Shown piece after piece: positions 23,731 to 36,206 of a DNA stretch of 64,000 bases. Position numbers and translations under genes: made by a program. The DNA lies in the NCBI RefSeq assembly GCF_024323335.1, contig NC_066580.1, forward strand, positions 253,680,977 through 253,744,976, in the 5' to 3' direction. Below the pieces are notes generated by a model that was not told the DNA's origin, ran no database searches, and was given only the letters and a program-made list of their open reading frames with translations. Position 1 is the stretch's first letter. Every line of letters begins with the position of its first letter. The DNA comes from Lathyrus oleraceus (lineage: Eukaryota > Streptophyta > Magnoliopsida > Fabales > Fabaceae).

Positions 23731-26616
23731 ATGGAGAGAGATGGAGGATCTGTGCACAGGCCACCAATTTTGGATGGATATTATTATGACTATTGGAAAC
23801 CTTGAATGGTAGCCTTCCTAAAATCTCTTGATAATAAGGCTTGGAAGGCTGTGTTAACAGGCTGAGAACATCCAGTAGTTACTAAGGAAGGAGAAGCCAC
23901 AACTGATAAGAAACTTGAAGAACAATGGTCCAAGGAGGATGATGATCTAGCCCTTGGAAATTCTAAAGCATTAAATGCAATATTCAATGGAGTAGACAAG
24001 AATATCTTCAGGTTGGTAAACAACTGTGAGGTGGCTAAAGATGCTTGGGACATTCTCAAAACCACTCATGAAGGCACCTCTAGAGTTAAAATGTCTAGAC
24101 TACAGCTACTCACCTCCAAGTTTGAAAATTTAAGGATGAAAGAAGATGAAAATATTCATGAATTTCATATGAGTATCCTTGAAATTGCTAATGCCTCAGG
24201 AGCCCTGGGAGAGAAGATGTCAGATGAAAAATTAGTAATAAAAATACTCAGGTCACTCTCTAAGAGATTTTCTATGAAGGTGACAGCCATAGAAGAGTCT
24301 CAAGACATCTCCAACATGAGAGTTGATGAGTTAATTGGTTCTCTCCAAACATTTGAGACGGGAATGAATGATGGTTCTGAAAAGAAAACCAAAAGCATAG
24401 CCTTCATGTCAAACACAGAGGAGGAAAATAGTCAGGATGTTGATGAAGATCTGGCAAATGATGTAGCAATGCTGGGAAGACAGTTCAACAGTCTGTTGAA
24501 AAAGATGGATGTAAGATCTAAGGCTAATGTCAAGAACATCTCATTTGACATCAGTAAATCCAACAATGCTGGAAGAAGAACAAGGTTAGATGATAAGCCC
24601 AAAGAAGGAAAAGAAGTACAGTGCTATGAATGTGATGGGTATGGATACATTAGAACTGAATATGGAACCTACCTCAAGAAGCAGAAGATGAGTCTTGCTG
24701 CCACTTGGTCTGATGAGAGTGAAACAGAAGAGTCTGTAAATCTAGTGACTGCCTTGACTAGAAGATGGGGTTATGATGAAGACTCAAGTGATGATGAAGT
24801 AACCTTTGAAGAGTTGTCCACTACCTACAGAAAGTTGTGTCACAAAAGTGCAGAGGTGTGTAAACAGGTTAAAAGCCAAAAGAAGGTAATAACTCAACTT
24901 GAGAATGAGAAGATATAACACTTGGAAACCATCTCCAAATTAAAAACAGAAGAAGTGGTTCTGAATGCCAAGCTAGATGAAAGTCAACAAGTTGAAAGCC
25001 AGAAGAAAGTGATAGTACAGTTGGAGAATGAGAAGGCAAAGCATGTGGAAACCATCTCCAAGTTAAAAACTGAAGCTATGTTCTTAAATTCTAAACTAGA
25101 AGAGATGACCAAGTATGTAAGAATGTTAAACAATGGATCTGAATCCTTAGACAAGATTCTCCAAACTGGACAAATAACAGGAGACAAATCTGGCATTGGG
25201 TATAATGAATCTAAGCCTGAGTGCAGTTACACTGGTTGCAAACCTAAATCCAAACCTAAGTGCAGCCATATTAAAAGCAAACCTGAGATGTCACATCATA
25301 TGTCAAAACATCAGAAGGAAAGACAGCAGAAAGGGAAACACCAAAGATGGAGATGCCATTACTGTGGAAAATTTGGCCACCTGAAGCCCTTCTGCTATAA
25401 GTTGTATGGTTATCCTAGCCATGTTCATCATCAGACTCACTATCAACCAAGACCCAAACATCATAGGCCTGTCAACAAGAAGCAATGGGTTCCTAAGACT
25501 AATGTTACAAGTCTAATAGCTCACACTCCCTTCAGAGTTTCAGCCAAAGAAGATTGGTACTTTGACAATGGGTGCTCCAGACACATGACTGGAAACAAAG
25601 ACCTGTTAACTAGCCTTCATCCTCATACCATAAGCTATGTAACCTTTGGTGATGGAGCAAAGGGTGAAATCAAGGGGATAGGTAAGCTTGATTGCCCTGG
25701 AGTTCCTGAACTTGACAAGGTCCTACTTGTTAAGGGATTGACTGCAAATCTAATAAGCATCAGTCAACTATGTGACCAAGGTCTAAATGTTAACTTCACT
25801 AAAACTGAATGTCTGATTACTAACAAAGAAAGTGAAGTGATCATGAAAGAAGTCAGGACCAAAGACAACAGTTACACGTGGAGCTCTCAAATTAGTTACT
25901 CCTCAAAGTGTACCTTAGTCAAAGAGAAAGGGATGAAGATGATTATATCTGCTAGAGGAACTCCCAAATTGAAAGTCTATGGGAAATGTCAGACAAGGAT
26001 GTCACACCAGAAACTCAGACTTGACATCACTTCCAAAGGAGAAGAGATCATGGTGGCTCAAATAAATAGGAGGTTGGATCAGATGGTTGAACATGTTGCT
26101 AGTCATATGCAGACTGAAGTTGGAAAGAACTTTGTTGGACTTGAGCTGCAAGTCAAGCAGATAGAAGGGTCTATGTGTCTATCTCAAAGCAAAAATGCCA
26201 AGAACAATGTTAAGAAGATTGGGATGGAGAGTGAAAGGACACCTGCTCCTACACATTTGAAAGATGAAAATGGTGTTTGTGTTATATATCAAACTGAATA
26301 TATAGCAGTTGGAAGTAGTTGTTCTCAACAGGGTTGGTTGAAACTACTGTTGACTAAATACAATGTCACACACGATGTCATGACATTGTACTATGACAAC
26401 CTGAGTGCTACAACTATGTCCAAAAATCCTATTCAGCACAGTTGGACCAAGCACATTGATTTTTGTCATCACTCCATTAGAGAATTTGTGGAAGACAAAA
26501 TCATAGCTCTAAAGCATGAAACGCAATTAACTGACAAATCTGCAAGGGTTTTGGATGATAATCAGTTTGAATGTTTAAGAGGGAAATTGGGGATTTGGAT
26601 TCTTGTGAAGTTATAA
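23731..26616 (+). pseudogene. SIRE gag-pol, in-frame deletion derivative
   Basis: One frame of about 961 codons from ATG 23731 to the TAA ending at 26616, broken only by TGA at 23803, TGA at 23863 and TAA at 24916. It contains a UBN2-type gag capsid, a coiled-coil-like Lys/Glu-rich stretch (~24830-25130, with a duplicated SQKKVI.QLENEK segment), one zinc knuckle (CHYCGKFGHLKPFC) and a protease-like motif in which the usual DSG reads DNG (YFDNGCSRHMTG). The frame then jumps to fragments of RT and RNase H. Compared with the minus-strand copy at 62886-64000, it lacks integrase, most of RT including the catalytic YVDD, and the middle of RNase H; every junction keeps the frame. It cannot reverse-transcribe by itself. 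Confidence 0.85.
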
Positions 26617-26823
26617 CAATTAAAGTGGAGTGGAAAAGGTAATAAAAATATTGTTTGCCCACTTAAAAGAAAGAGCCACATTAATGATAAATCATTACCT
26701 AGTATTGGAACTAGTATCTATGCCATTTCCACACGCTACCTCAACACAACCATTTCCATCTTCATCCAACTTCTCATAAAACCTCTGCTAGGGCAAAGAG
26801 ATTTTTTTCAAAAGTCCAACAAA

Positions 26824-28602
26824 ATGTCACAACATCCCTCATCATCAGGATAAAAACCCACTCACAAAGGAAGGACTCCCTCCATGGAGTTTCTAGATGA
26901 AGATATTCTGGAGGTTATTCCCCTCTCTGTTATTCCAGGCGATGTCCCTGGCCCTTCTTCCATAGCTGGAAGTAATCAAGGTAACATTCCTGATAAATCT
27001 CCTCATAAAGATGACATGCACTTTACAGATCGTGCCATTAGGAACCTAGTAACTAGGATTCTAAACGAAGGGCATGGAGTCAAGGGTGTTTCTACCCCTC
27101 TGTCTAGAAGGGCCCCCTCACCCGAGGTGGAACCCCAAGCTGAGAAAGATGATGATTCATATAGATCAGAGAAAGAAGTGGCTGCTGAGGGATTATGCTC
27201 TCTAGGTAAAACTTTGCCTAGTAAGAAACTAGTAGATAGTTCTCATGAGACTACTGGGAATGTTATAAATCTGGAGGAAGAGAGTTCAGAGGAAGAGGAT
27301 AACACCTTAGTTTATCATGTAAAACCAAGTGTTTCTAGGAAATTGAAGACCAGAAAAGGGAAGACTGTGGCTGAAATGATGACAACAAGAAGAGGGAAAA
27401 AGGTTGCTGGTGTAGGACCCTCCAAATCATGGAGTAAAGTTGAGGTTAAGAAGAGAAAGATCAGAGAGAGTTCAGATTCTGATGATGATGTCGAAGACGA
27501 TATCCCAGACATCTCTCCTGCTAAACGACAGACCGTTAATAAGTCTCTAGGCAAAGTTGCAGCTGTGCACTTAGATAACATCTCATTCCATCTAGAAGAT
27601 GGTGCTGCCAAGTGGAAGTTTGTCATTCAAAGGAGGGTTGTTGTTGAAAGGGAGCTGGGAAAGGAGGCTGTAGAAGTAAAGGAAGTGATGGAATTGATCA
27701 AGAATGTTGGACTGATGAAAACTGTGGTTGCTTTGCCCCAATGCTTTTAAGGGTTAGTCAAAGAGTTTGTTGTGAATATCCCAGAGGATATTTCTGAAAA
27801 GAGTAGCAAGGAATTCTGCAAGGTTTTTGTAAGAGGTAAATGTGTGAGATTCTCCCCAACCATTATCAACAAGTTCCTAGGGAGAGGAACTGAAGGAGGT
27901 GTGGAGTTAGAGGCTACAAACAATGAAGTCTGTAGGACTATTACTGCTGTCCAAGTCAAGGAATGGCCTAGTAAAAAGCATCTATCAGTTGGCAAGTTAA
28001 CTGTCAAATATGTCATCTTGCATAAGATTGGTTCAGCCAACTGGGTGCCAACTAATCATATCTCAACCATCTCTAATGGTCTTAGAAGAATCATTTATGT
28101 TGTTGGAACCAGGCTAAACTATGATTTTGGAAGGTTTATGTTTGATCGAATTGTCAGACATGCCTCCACTAATGCAGTAAAGCTGCCCATTACCTTTCCA
28201 TCTATCATTTGTGGAATTATCTTGAGCCAGCAACCAGGCATTCTCAACACAAGTGATATTCCCAGTAGAAGAAAGCCTCCACTATCCATTCACTACAAGC
28301 TGTTTGAGGGAAGCCATGTCAATGATGTTGTTATGACATCTGCAAGGAAGGAGCCTGCCTCTCAAGGTAGCTTGATTGATCAATTGAAGGAAACTTGTAA
28401 GGAGCTGGATACTGGTATTAGGGTTGCCAAGGAAAGAAAAGAGGCTTTGGAGGTTCTTATTAGTAGTTTAGAGAAGGAAGAGATGGAGAAAGCCGGTGAG
28501 ACCAAGGATTCAGATGCCAATACCTCAAGTGAGAGGTCCAATGCTCAATCTAGTGGCAGTTCTGATTCTGAAGGTGAAGATGATGCTTCTTCCTCAGACT
28601 GA
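26824..28602 (+). pseudogene. SIRE envelope-like ORF (third ORF), two stops
   Basis: One 592-codon frame starting MSQHPSSSG with stops at TAA 26851 and TAA 27748. The N-terminal half is acidic, Ser/Lys-rich and probably disordered, with basic patches such as KTRKGK. The C-terminal half (27760-28400) is the conserved globular part (KEFCKVFVRGKC; LTVKYVILHKIG; SANWVPTNH; GRFMFD; ICGIILSQ), followed by a Glu/Lys coiled coil and an acidic Ser tail. It corresponds to the 'envelope-like' protein of legume sireviruses. I see no signal peptide or clear transmembrane helix, so a true envelope role is unproven. The same protein is encoded on the minus strand at 62701-61517 plus 32184-31501. Confidence 0.75.
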
Positions 28603-29414
28603 GTGGTAATGGTTCCCCCTGTTATGAAGACTGTGTGCTGGGTTGGTTTGGCTATTCTGTGTGCTGATATGAAGACTGGTCCCCCTGCTGTTTTGACTAC
28701 TTTGGATGCTGAAGAATTTGTTTTTTTTTTCTGTTGAAATGTGTATAATTTGTGGCAGTCCTTACTGATGCCTTTATGTAATATTTGGGCTCTTAATGAG
28801 TTCCATGGATTTCTAATTATCTCAGCTATCACAACTATGTATAATTATGGTTTGTATCTCCTAACAATTATGTTTTAACATTTTATATGTTATGACATTT
28901 GTTGTGACATTCTCTGCTAGGCTGATTGACATTTATTTTGTCTAATTGGTCACCTTTGGTTTATTTTGACTAAAGGGGGAGAAATGTTTTTGTGGAGCAG
29001 TTAAATATGTGGAGCTGTGTGGAGATGTATGTGTTGGTGTAGCTGAACAAATGAACAACTATTATTAAAGGAGATGTGTTTGATATAAGATAGAATGTTG
29101 TTCTGTTTACAAATGTTAGAGGAGATGTCTGATATGGTGCACATGTGATGTTGAAGCAGATGTCAGAATGATATTCTGATTGTTACATGTGTTGTCATTA
29201 CAAGTGTTGTTATTGTTAAAGGAGATGTCTGTATTGAACAGACTTAGGGGGAGAAGTAGTACCCTTGTGCATTTATGTGTTTTACTAGTTGCTATCATAG
29301 CTAGTAATTCTATTTGCTTATGCTGCTGCTTAAACTGCTGTTATGTTGTTTAACTGCTGATAGTTTTTTCTTGTGAACAAAATGGACAGATATACGTTTT
29401 AGCCAAAATTTGCC
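28603..29414 (+). other. Non-coding stretch between envelope-like ORF and 3' LTR
   Basis: T- and G-rich, without a credible ORF. Several diverged copies of a GGAGATGTNTG motif lie at about 29070-29240, and a GGGGGAGAA purine run near 28975 resembles a duplicated polypurine tract. The real tract is at 29415-29424. Confidence 0.6.
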
Positions 29415-29426
29415 AAAGGGGGAGTT

Positions 29427-30543
29427 TGTTGGTTCTAAGTGTTGACAGCAATTTTGGTAAAACAAAGAGTGTTCACAAGATGTTGCATGTGATGTCTTAA
29501 CATAAGATATCTATGTATCTGCTGGAGTTTAAAAACATAATTATGCAGGATTGTTTCAGGATGTCATACATGATGTCATGACATATGATATTATGTACCT
29601 GCTATAAATGGAATTATGCAGGATTATTTCAGGATGCCATACACGATGTCATGACATCTGATATTATGTACCTGCTGGAAATTATAAATGGAATTATGCA
29701 GGATTGTTCCAGGATGTCAGACCCGATGTCATGACATCCTGTACACATAACATTCAGGGTAAATGTTATGTGTTATGTGATTGCACATTTAATGGCAATC
29801 TATGTATGATTGAAGATCTGATTTGCAGGCGCATTCAATCATTAATTACAACCTGATTGACTTATTTTCCAAAGAGATCTAATCAACTATCATGAGAAGA
29901 TTTAATTGGAAAATAGTTTTAGGGTTTTCAAGATATCCAAGCCCAGCTGAATGCTTCTATAAAAAGAGACTTGAAAAACCTGATTTGATACACAACCAAT
30001 ACAGAGCAAAATATTGAGAGAGAATAAGGGTTTGTGTCTTGTTTGGTCGTGATACTTGTAAGCCATTCAATTCATCCATAGATGATTGAATTGGTCTGAT
30101 TTATGAGTTGTAATTTGTCACTCTAAGCTTGTAAGCAAGAGTGTGTGTCTACTTGATCGAAGCTGTTAAGCAAGATCAAATGTGTGTTATTGAAAAGTGT
30201 CTTCTTTTCATAAGGAATTGTTGTTTAAAATCACAGGTGTGATTGAGGGGGAGTGAGTGGGTTCTCATATCTAAGAGTGCTTAGGTAGAAATCACACGGG
30301 TAGAGATTAGGTGAGAAAGACTGTAACTTGTTGAAGTGTACTGAGAGTCTTTGAACTGATTCTATTTAGTGGATTTCCTTCCTGGCTTGGTAGCCTCCAG
30401 ACGTAGGTGAGTTGCACTGAACTGGGTTAACAATTGCTTGTGTCTCTTGCATTACTATTCTTTATCTTTATCCTATTGGTGTTACTCAGATATTAGTGTC
30501 GTGACATTACCTTCGACATCTCATATCTGATACCAGAATTTCA
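29427..30543 (+). repeat. Plus SIRE 3' LTR
   Basis: Preceded by the purine tract AAAGGGGGAG (29415-29424). It begins TGTTGGTTCTAAGTG, ends CCAGAATTTCA and is followed by AGGTT. It has the same palindrome repeats (29572, 29645, 29725). Confidence 0.93.
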
Positions 30544-30953
30544 AGGTTTTACATGGCCTTTAAATAGAAGCTTTTGAATGGGCATGGGCAGCATAAAACC
30601 CTAATTCTATTTTCCTTGCGTATCTTCTAAGTAACAGCAACTAATCATCCCTTATTTGAAAATAGAACAATCTGGTTTTAAATCAAATTACTCCTTGAAT
30701 AGCACATTCAATCTTCACATAATCACACACAGATTTGCATGAAAAGCGCAATCTCAAGATGCATAACATTCAGACTGAATGTTCTGTATACACATGTCTT
30801 AACACCGGGTCTGACATCTTAACTAAATCCTGTACAACCATATTTAAACATCCTGCAGGAAGCTGATATCACATGTCAAGACAATACACGTGACAACTTG
30901 TGATAACTCTAAGTTTTACCAAAATTGATGACAACACATAGAACCAAGAAACA

Positions 30954-31500
30954 CCCTCTTTTGCAAATTTTGGCTAAAACATACCTCAGATCATACGTTC
31001 ACAAGAAATCAAATAAAGTATGAGTTCAGCAGCAGAAGTAAACATACATACATTGCTAGCATACACACATTTCTAGCAAAAATAACAACTAGTAAACACA
31101 CATGCGCTTATGCTCATAACACAACACACCACCCCTTCAGCTAGTCCACACCAAGCACCAATCTGCTTCACACAGACATAACACTTCCACCTCTTCTCCC
31201 TCTTTGTATCAATCATCCAACATCATCTCTAACATCATCTCCAACATCATTTATAGCTATAGCTACTTCTCCCCCTTTTTAGCCAAAAGAGATCAAAGAG
31301 ACAAAATAAATGTCTATTCAGTCATAAACCAAAATGTCAAAAGTTAAGGGTTACAAAACCAAGTACATATTCAGCTGTAAGCAAGCTGAGATACAAACCA
31401 ACAAAACATGAATACAGCAAAGCAGAATTGCCAAAATCAAGAAAATCCATCAAAACAACAACAAAAATCATCACATCAATGGGGGCCAAATTCAAAGGAG
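30954..31500 (-). other. Minus SIRE polypurine tract and 3' non-coding region
   Basis: On the minus strand the purine-rich GCAAAAGAGGG immediately precedes the LTR start at 30953. The rest to 31500 is non-coding and equivalent to 28603-29414 of the plus copy; a GGGGGAGAA-like run is near 31270. Confidence 0.65.
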
Positions 31501-32184
31501 CTAATCAGAGGAGCTTGAGCTTGCAACTTCATCAGCATCAGAAACAGAATTGCCACTTGTCTCATCATTAGTTGTAGACCTCTCACTAGAGGTGTGGGCT
31601 TCAGCTTCCTTAGCATGTTCAATATTCTCACCTTCAGCTCGCTCCAAGCTTGCAATCAGGGCTTCCAACGATTCTTTCCTAGTTGTTGCTACCCTTATCC
31701 CTTCACCCAGCTCTTTACAAGTCTCCTTCAATTCAGCAATAGTTCCAACTTTTGAGGCTGGCTTTTTCATAGCAGATGTCATGACTATGTCTTCGACATG
31801 ACTGCCTCCAAACAATTTATAGTGCACTGACAGAGCAAGTTTTATTCTAATTAGTAAGTCATTAGAACTCAGAATCCCAGGGTGTTGACTCAGGATAATC
31901 CCACAAATCATTGAGGGAAATGCAATATGCAGCTTAACTGCATTAGTAGATGCATGCTTGATAATTTTTTCAAACATAAATCTACCATAGTCAAAATTCA
32001 TTTTGGTTCCAACAGCAAAAATAAATCTTCCCAGGGTATTAGCAATTGTGGAAATGTGGTTGGTAGACACCCAATTTGCAGCTCCTATTTTATGCAATAT
32101 TTCATACTTGACAGTTAACTTCCCAGCAGGAAGATGCTTTTTAATAGGCCACCCTTTCACTTGCCTTGCTGTAATTTCTCTATA
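31501..32184 (-). pseudogene. Envelope-like ORF of minus SIRE, C-terminal part
   Basis: An open 227-codon stretch matching the C-terminal part of the plus-strand envelope-like ORF (REITARQVKGWPIKKHL; AANWVSTNHISTIA; ICGIILSQHPGIL), then a Glu-rich coiled coil and an acidic Ser tail. It is cut from its N-terminal part at the CACTA insertion (ATA duplication at 32182-32184). Confidence 0.85.
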
Positions 32185-32204
32185 CACTACGCCAAAAACT
32201 GGAA

Positions 32205-32815
32205 TAGACAGCGCACCTTAGAGGGCGCTTTCTTAAAGAAGCGCACTCTAAAGTGAAGAGAAAAATAAGGAGGAATAGACAGCGCACTTTAGAGGGCGCT
32301 TTTGTAACAAAGCGCCCTCTAAAGTGAAATGAAAAAATAATGAGGAAATGGAGGGACACCAATAGAGGGCGCGTTTATGAAAGCGCCCTCTAAGGGTACC
32401 CTTAGAGGGCACTTCTAAAAAAGCGCTCTCTAAGTCCATGTACATTTCAGTTTATAAGGCGCTTTTGGAAAGCCTTAGAGAGCGCTTTTTAAAGAAGCGC
32501 ACTCTAAAGTGAAGAGAAAAATAAGGAGGAATAGACAGCGCACTTTAGAGGGCGCTTTTGTAACAAAGCGCCCTCTAAAGTGAAGCGAAAAAATAATGAG
32601 GAAATGGAGGGACACCAATAGAGGGCGCGTTTATGAAAGCGTCCTCTAAGGGTACCCTTAGAGGGCGCTTTTTAAAAAAGCGCTCTCTAAGTCCATGTAC
32701 ATTTCCAGTTTATAAGGCGCTTATGGAAAGCCTTAGAGAGCGCTTTTAGAAGCGCCCTCTTAGGCCCCCTTTAGAGGGCGCTTTTTTTACACAAGCGCCC
32801 TCTAAGGTCCCCTTT
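32205..32815. repeat. CACTA left subterminal repeats
   Basis: Many copies, in both orientations, of TTTAGAGGGCGCTTT and variants, often paired as hairpins such as AGAGGGCGCTT...AAGCGCCCTCT. A ~256-bp block is tandemly duplicated (equivalent points at 32279 and 32535). Such subterminal arrays are where CACTA TNPA-like proteins bind. Confidence 0.92.
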
Positions 32816-35800
32816 ATTTAACATTAAAATTATAACATATATACTGCATGTCTCTTTATTTTCCCTCTCTATATGCTATTTCGTTTACGTAACTGGGTTT
32901 TCTCTCTACTGAGTTATATGCGTCCACCGTCGCTGTTCACTTTCTTCTCCATCGTTACCGTCACCTTGAAGGTATTTCTCTTCTCCATCGTTACCGTTCA
33001 CTTTCTTCAGGTGTTTGATTATGGCATTTTCTAAACTGAGTTTTACATTTTGTGCATTATGTTGATTAATGTTGTTTAGGGCAAACGAGCACTATATGGT
33101 GTTCATGAGCACCTTGTTGTAAGGTTTTTTATTTCTGATTGAAAACTGATGTCATTTGGAGTGTGTTTGAGCTTGTGCTTGGAAGTTTGATGATTATGGA
33201 TGCAAGTTTGTTCATGTTCCAAACACCATAAGTTTGCATTGGTCTTTTGTATGCAGTAGGTGTGTGTGAGTTTGTATTCAATAATGATGAAAAAAAAAGA
33301 GAGTTTAGATTGTTGTAACATGAGAGAAATGGAAGGTATATGAATGTGTTTTTTGTGTAGCTTCACGAATATGGTCATTGTCTTACTTGGGTCTTATTGA
33401 ATCATTTCTATATTACAGATAAAATGGCCAACCAAGATGATACCCATGACGCGAGTGGATCACGTAACAATGTTGAAAAAGAAATCAAACGAGGATTGAC
33501 TGTTATGAAGTCAATCATTCGTGCAAGAGACAAGGGTGAAAAATTCGAAGTACATTGGAGTGCTGAAGACCAACTAATTGAGCCTAACGGTTCAATGTTG
33601 GCAAGTTACATTGGTTCCCTTGTTCGATAACATATTCCGATTACATGTGATAATTGGAGAAGTCCGGAATTGAAGGTTGGCAAAGAAAAAATATGGTCCG
33701 AGATACAGGTACTTACCATATATTATTATATGTTTTTTTTGTTGACTATTTGTTGACCATATATTGTTATAATATTACTTATAATAACACACTCCATTTG
33801 TATGTTTTTTAGAGATCCTTTCACATCGATGAAAGACGGCAAAAATATTGTATTCAATTGGCCGGAAAAAGACTCCGAGGATTTCGATCCTTTTTGTCCA
33901 ATAAATTTCTCAAGGATGAGGAAGGAAACTTTGTTGAAGCAGAACGGCCAATGAAGTATGCGGAGATTATTTCAGCCGAAGAATGGGATAACTTTGTCGC
34001 CAAACGAAGAAACGAAAAATTCCATGTAATGTCTATTAATTATGGTATTATACAATTGTTAAGTTACTTGGTTCTAATATGCCTTAAACTTTTTTATCCA
34101 GGAAGTAAGCGACAAAAATCGGAAAAGGGCATCAAAACCTGCGTATCCGTACAAAAAAGGGCGTACGGGATATGCACGGTTACAACAAAGAATTGTGAGT
34201 ATATTCAAATGCTATGAGCTTATACATTGTCACAATATGTTATAATTGATGATCTTATAATCTGATTCAATTTGTAGCTAACCGAGGAGAAAAGTGACGC
34301 AACATCTCTTCCGGAGCACGTATTGTGGAAGGCTGCTCGGGTTGGGAAGGATGGGGCTGTCGTTGAAGCGGTTCAAAATGTTTATGACGAATGTGTAAGT
34401 ATATGAAACATTATTTCTTTAATTATATCGAAAATTTTGTTAGACATATAATTCATTTTTAATCTCCTCTAATAATATTTCAGGAGACTTTATCCCAAAC
34501 CTTACCTTCAACCGAGGTCCAGGATTGCAGGAGCGTACTTAGTCGAGTACTAAATGTTCCTGAGTATTCCGGTCGTGTGAGGGGTAAGGGTTTTGGTGTG
34601 ACTCCGTCGTCATTTTATAAAAAACCAAAAACAAAAATCCTACCAACAAAGAGGTGATGGACACCTTGGCGGAGTTAAGGGCACAAGTACTCGAACTGCA
34701 AAAGGAGAATGCAAGGTATAGAGAGGAAAGGTGCGGCTCCGAGGCAAAAGATACTAGTGACCGAGCTAGTATCAATTGTCAACCGAAATTTCCCGAGGTA
34801 ATTATATATGTTATTATGAAATTAAAATAGCACTTTTTTACTTGACACATATACACGTTAACAATAACATTTATTATTGGTTTAGGGCATTACACCTTGT
34901 CAGCTGTATCTATCGTCACCAACTTATCGCATGGTTGGCAAGGGAAAAGTGCACAACACTTCGGGTGAATTACTTCACCATAATCCCCTCCCGATGGGAT
35001 ATATGAAAGTTTCGGTTGACCTTGTATTAGATACCGACGCGCTTCTACCATTACCTGACGTTGTTTCAGAGACAACGTTGATGCGAGAAGCAGTCGGATC
35101 CTTTGTTGGATGGCCGTCAGATCTAATTTTCCCAGATGCCGAGGTATATATGTTCTAAATGATTATGAATATTTAGTATTCACATTTCAATTCAGCTACA
35201 ATTATGATATTTAATCAATCCTTATTACATGGTAATGTTAGACTCCTACAAGACCCACACATAAAGCTGGTAAAGGGATTTCAAGACGCATCGAGTCAGT
35301 TGCATCTCAAAAAGAGGTACAAATATATATACCCATTGAATTATATACGCAACGATTCTGTTGCATCACAAAAAGTCATGATTTAATTTATATGAATTTT
35401 TAGGTTCCCGGTCGAAAGTTGAAAAAAGCTGGTAACGATATTCCAACGACGTCCGGGACAAAATCTCAAATTATGATGCATCTTGAGAAAATGGTGGAAG
35501 AGTCCGATATTATGCACGGCGCCATCCGTAGTGTAGATTTTGATGAAGGTGTTTTCGGATTTGCTCATTCCGAAATAATTGCAAAGGAGGACATGCAACA
35601 ACTTTTTGAACACGAAGAATTGGGCATCGCTGTCATTCATACATACATATGGTACTCCGATCAATCTATTATTTACTTACTTGAACAATTTATTTACACA
35701 TTTCAATGAGTAGTCTAATGTTTATTATGTTTCTATTTAAGGTATATGTATGTAACATTGATGCGGGGAACTGAATTGTGTAACCGATTCAATTTTATTG

Positions 35801-36206
35801 CTGCTTCCCGTATCAACACAACTTTAATATCGAAAAATCCAACATCCGTAAAGAATGAACTAGTCGATAGATTCATGGCAGCCGGCGATAATACTACACC
35901 CAGTTTGTATTTTTTACCGTTTAATTCTGGCAACGGGTTAGATTTTCTTTCTAATAATTTCATTCTAATCTATGTATATCTTTTACGTAGAAAATTTTCA
36001 TGCATCTAAATTTTTGTTTTATTTTACAGTGGTCACTGGGTGTTGGTTGCTATGGATCTTTCGAGACTAATGGTGTATTATCTCGATTCGTTATCGGGTG
36101 ACTGGAGTAAATATCCGAGTATGAAGAAGACGGTTGACGCGTAAGTGAAATTCCCCTAAATATTCGTGTGTATTTGTATATTTAATTATGTCTGTCAGAT
36201 TGATCT

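Larger units (their letters stand above)
22499..30543 (+). mobile_element. Plus-strand SIRE-type Ty1/copia element, internally deleted
   Basis: An 8045-bp element with LTRs at 22499-23663 and 29427-30543, primer site at 23666, purine tract at 29415 and target duplication AGGTT (22494-22498 and 30544-30548). It carries gag-pol (three stops, integrase and most RT missing) and an envelope-like ORF (two stops). The LTRs differ by substitutions and by a ~45-bp duplication present only in the 5' copy (around 23225-23300), so it is older than the Tekay. It is non-autonomous. Confidence 0.93.
21931..30953 (-). repeat. 3' LTR of the minus SIRE element, split by an insertion
   Basis: The LTR reads on the minus strand from TGTTTCTTGGTTCTATG (30953) to ...CCAGAATTTCA (21931). 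It is interrupted by the plus-strand SIRE at 22499-30543. The net LTR length is about 973 bp. The terminal ~60 bp at 21931-21990 closely match the reverse complement of the plus-strand SIRE LTR end, so the two belong to related families. Confidence 0.85.
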
